From Kiritimatiellia bacterium (lineage in GTDB: Bacteria > Verrucomicrobiota > Kiritimatiellia > UBA8416 > JAIOPI01), in contig JAPKCZ010000105.1 in the NCBI GenBank assembly GCA_028822745.1, positions 1-6,851 on the forward strand: a stretch of DNA of 6,851 nt, given 5' to 3'. The notes beneath the pieces are model-generated. The model saw only the letters and a list, made by a program, of their open reading frames with translations, ran no database searches and had not been told where the DNA came from. Positions 5,568 through 6,851 of this stretch are shown in pieces. Position 1 is the first letter of the stretch, and every line of letters starts with the position of its first letter. A program made the position numbers and the translations under genes.

Positions 5568-6851
5568 ATGAAACGCCTATGGCCCATAATTGCCGTTACG
5601 ATCCCGGCCGTCATGTTCATCTGGGTCGTTGTGCCGGTCAACAACTTCTTGCTGGCAAATGCGCAGATTGCCGACGACTACATGATGCCGGTAGCCGTCT
5701 TTGTGATGCTCTTCCTGGTGCTCGGGCTCAATCCGTTTTTGCGTCTTTTCTCTGTCCGCGCGCGCCTGAACCGCAGTCAACTTGCGGTGATCTTCGGTGT
5801 TCTGCTTGTCGCCTGCGCGGTGCCTTCCGTCGGCCTCAGACAGACGATTCATCCGCTGGCCGTTACCGTGCAGCGGGCCAACTCGGAGCATGATGTCGCG
5901 GCAGCCTACGAGGAACTCGATCTCCCCTCCAGCCTCTTCCCCGATAGTCTGCAACATGGCGTCGCCATACCGAATGTGGACGCGTTCATCGACGAATTGG
6001 CACCCGGTGAGCCCATGCCGTGGCGGGCCTGGATCCCCCCGTTGTTCGCCTGGTCGGGATTTATCGTGCCGTGGTACCTGATGATGGTGGCCATGGCCGT
6101 TATCTTCTTCGCCTATTGGCGCAATACTGAAAAGGTAGCGTTCCCTCTCCTGGACGTCATGCGGCCGCTGGTGGATGTGCCTGAGGAAGGGAAGCGACGC
6201 ATTCCGGACCTCTTTCGGCAACCGATCTTCTGGTACTGCTTCTCAGCCGTGTTCCTCATGTGGTCGCTGAGAGAAGGCAGCAGGTACTGGCCGAGCACCG
6301 TGCCTCCATTCGAGCTGCGCATACAGCTGGAAGCGTGCTTCACAGAGCTGCCGTGGGTAAACATCGGTTGGTGGATGAAGAGGGTCACCATTCACTTCAT
6401 CTACCTGGGCGTGGCCTTCTTTGCGCCGACGCGCATCAGCTTCTCGGTCTGGTTCTTCCAGGTTGTCTACGCGCTCTATTTCATGGTTGGGAGATCCTAC
6501 CTGCCTGGATTTGACGAGCAAGTCGTGACGTCTCACCGGCTCGGGGCGTTCATGGCGTTTCCCTTCTTCATACTTTGGCTGGCCCGAGCGCACCTTGCCA
6601 GAGTGGCGCGCGCGGTCGTGAAACCTGCCAGAAACGCCGAGGATCGTGCCTATCGACTGGCGGGGCTTTCTCTGCTCGCCGGGCTCTGCGGCATGTTGGC
6701 GTGGTTGCTCTGGGTCGGTGTGCCTTTTATGTGGGCGTTCGGCCTGGTACTTGTTGGATTCATGTTCTCCCTGACACTCATGCGCATCATCGCAGAAACA
6801 GGGCTGCCCCTGTTTTTTCCCGACCCCAGCTACGTCGTGATGCTGGCAAAG
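5568..6851 (+). CDS. Polytopic membrane protein resembling DUF6785/DUF6784 (OPT-transporter-like), 5' part
   Basis: 428 codons are present and the frame is open at the right edge, so the C-terminus is missing. The protein is strongly hydrophobic with about 9-10 membrane segments in the visible part (roughly 6-28, 40-60, 72-90, 160-183, 220-236, 273-286, 290-308, 325-345, 363-383, 386-405). A soluble loop at about 100-155 contains P-G-E-P-M-P-W-R-A-W (146-155), and E-K-V-A-F-P-L-L (188-195) follows helix 4. Near the end are R-I-I-A-E-T-G-L-P (406-414). These blocks fit my recollection of large DUF6785/DUF6784 proteins of Planctomycetes and Verrucomicrobia, which have been linked to oligopeptide (OPT) transporters. 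Transport function is inferred, and the substrate is unknown. The gene is divergent from yejABE, with its own candidate promoter and an AGGGAG ribosome site. The family assignment is from pattern only. Confidence 0.72.
   Translation, partial: MKRLWPIIAVTIPAVMFIWVVVPVNNFLLANAQIADDYMMPVAVFVMLFLVLGLNPFLRLFSVRARLNRSQLAVIFGVLLVACAVPSVGLRQTIHPLAVTVQRANSEHDVAAAYEELDLPSSLFPDSLQHGVAIPNVDAFIDELAPGEPMPWRAWIPPLFAWSGFIVPWYLMMVAMAVIFFAYWRNTEKVAFPLLDVMRPLVDVPEEGKRRIPDLFRQPIFWYCFSAVFLMWSLREGSRYWPSTVPPFELRIQLEACFTELPWVNIGWWMKRVTIHFIYLGVAFFAPTRISFSVWFFQVVYALYFMVGRSYLPGFDEQVVTSHRLGAFMAFPFFILWLARAHLARVARAVVKPARNAEDRAYRLAGLSLLAGLCGMLAWLLWVGVPFMWAFGLVLVGFMFSLTLMRIIAETGLPLFFPDPSYVVMLAK

Noticed and set aside
5577..6221. 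Minus-strand open frame of 214 codons opposite the membrane-protein gene
   Set aside because: The translation is rich in His, Arg, Asp and Gly, typical of the antisense of a hydrophobic membrane protein. The + strand frame has a start, a ribosome site and clear membrane segments.

Overview
The window looks like chromosomal DNA from a bacterium of the Planctomycetes-Verrucomicrobia-Chlamydiae group (Verrucomicrobiota, Kiritimatiellota or Lentisphaerota-like). This is inferred mainly from a large membrane protein that resembles the DUF6785/DUF6784 family, from enlarged Yej-type permeases, and from palindromic repeats in the spacers. GC content is moderately high. The assignment is from memory of protein families and is not proven by the sequence.

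Layout. (1) Positions 1-264, + strand: the last 87 codons of an oligopeptide/dipeptide ABC transporter ATPase of OppF/DppF type. (2) 265-370: a convergent spacer filled by a branched inverted repeat that includes a terminator-like hairpin. (3) 371-4935, - strand: a compact operon read yejA, yejB, yejE (substrate-binding protein, permease 1, permease 2). The gap between yejA and yejB is 3 bp, and yejB and yejE overlap by 4 bp. (4) 4936-5567: a 632-bp divergent intergenic region. It holds a 136-bp long inverted repeat, a hexanucleotide tandem repeat, candidate promoters for both directions and a possible 10-codon leader ORF. (5) 5568-6851, + strand: the first 428 codons of a polytopic membrane protein resembling DUF6785/DUF6784, open at the right edge.

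Functionally this is a peptide-uptake neighbourhood. YejA would capture an oligopeptide or similar ligand outside the inner membrane, and YejB plus YejE would form the translocation channel. The usual fourth gene, yejF (a double ATPase), does not follow yejE. The only ATPase in view is convergent, and its tail is OppF/DppF-like rather than YejF-like. The divergent membrane protein belongs to a family I regard as related to oligopeptide (OPT) transporters, so the two transcription units may serve related substrates.

I found no CRISPR array, rRNA, tRNA, integrase or transposase. The most unusual items are the roughly 140-residue extracytoplasmic insertion in YejB, the missing yejF, and the two structured repeats in the spacers.
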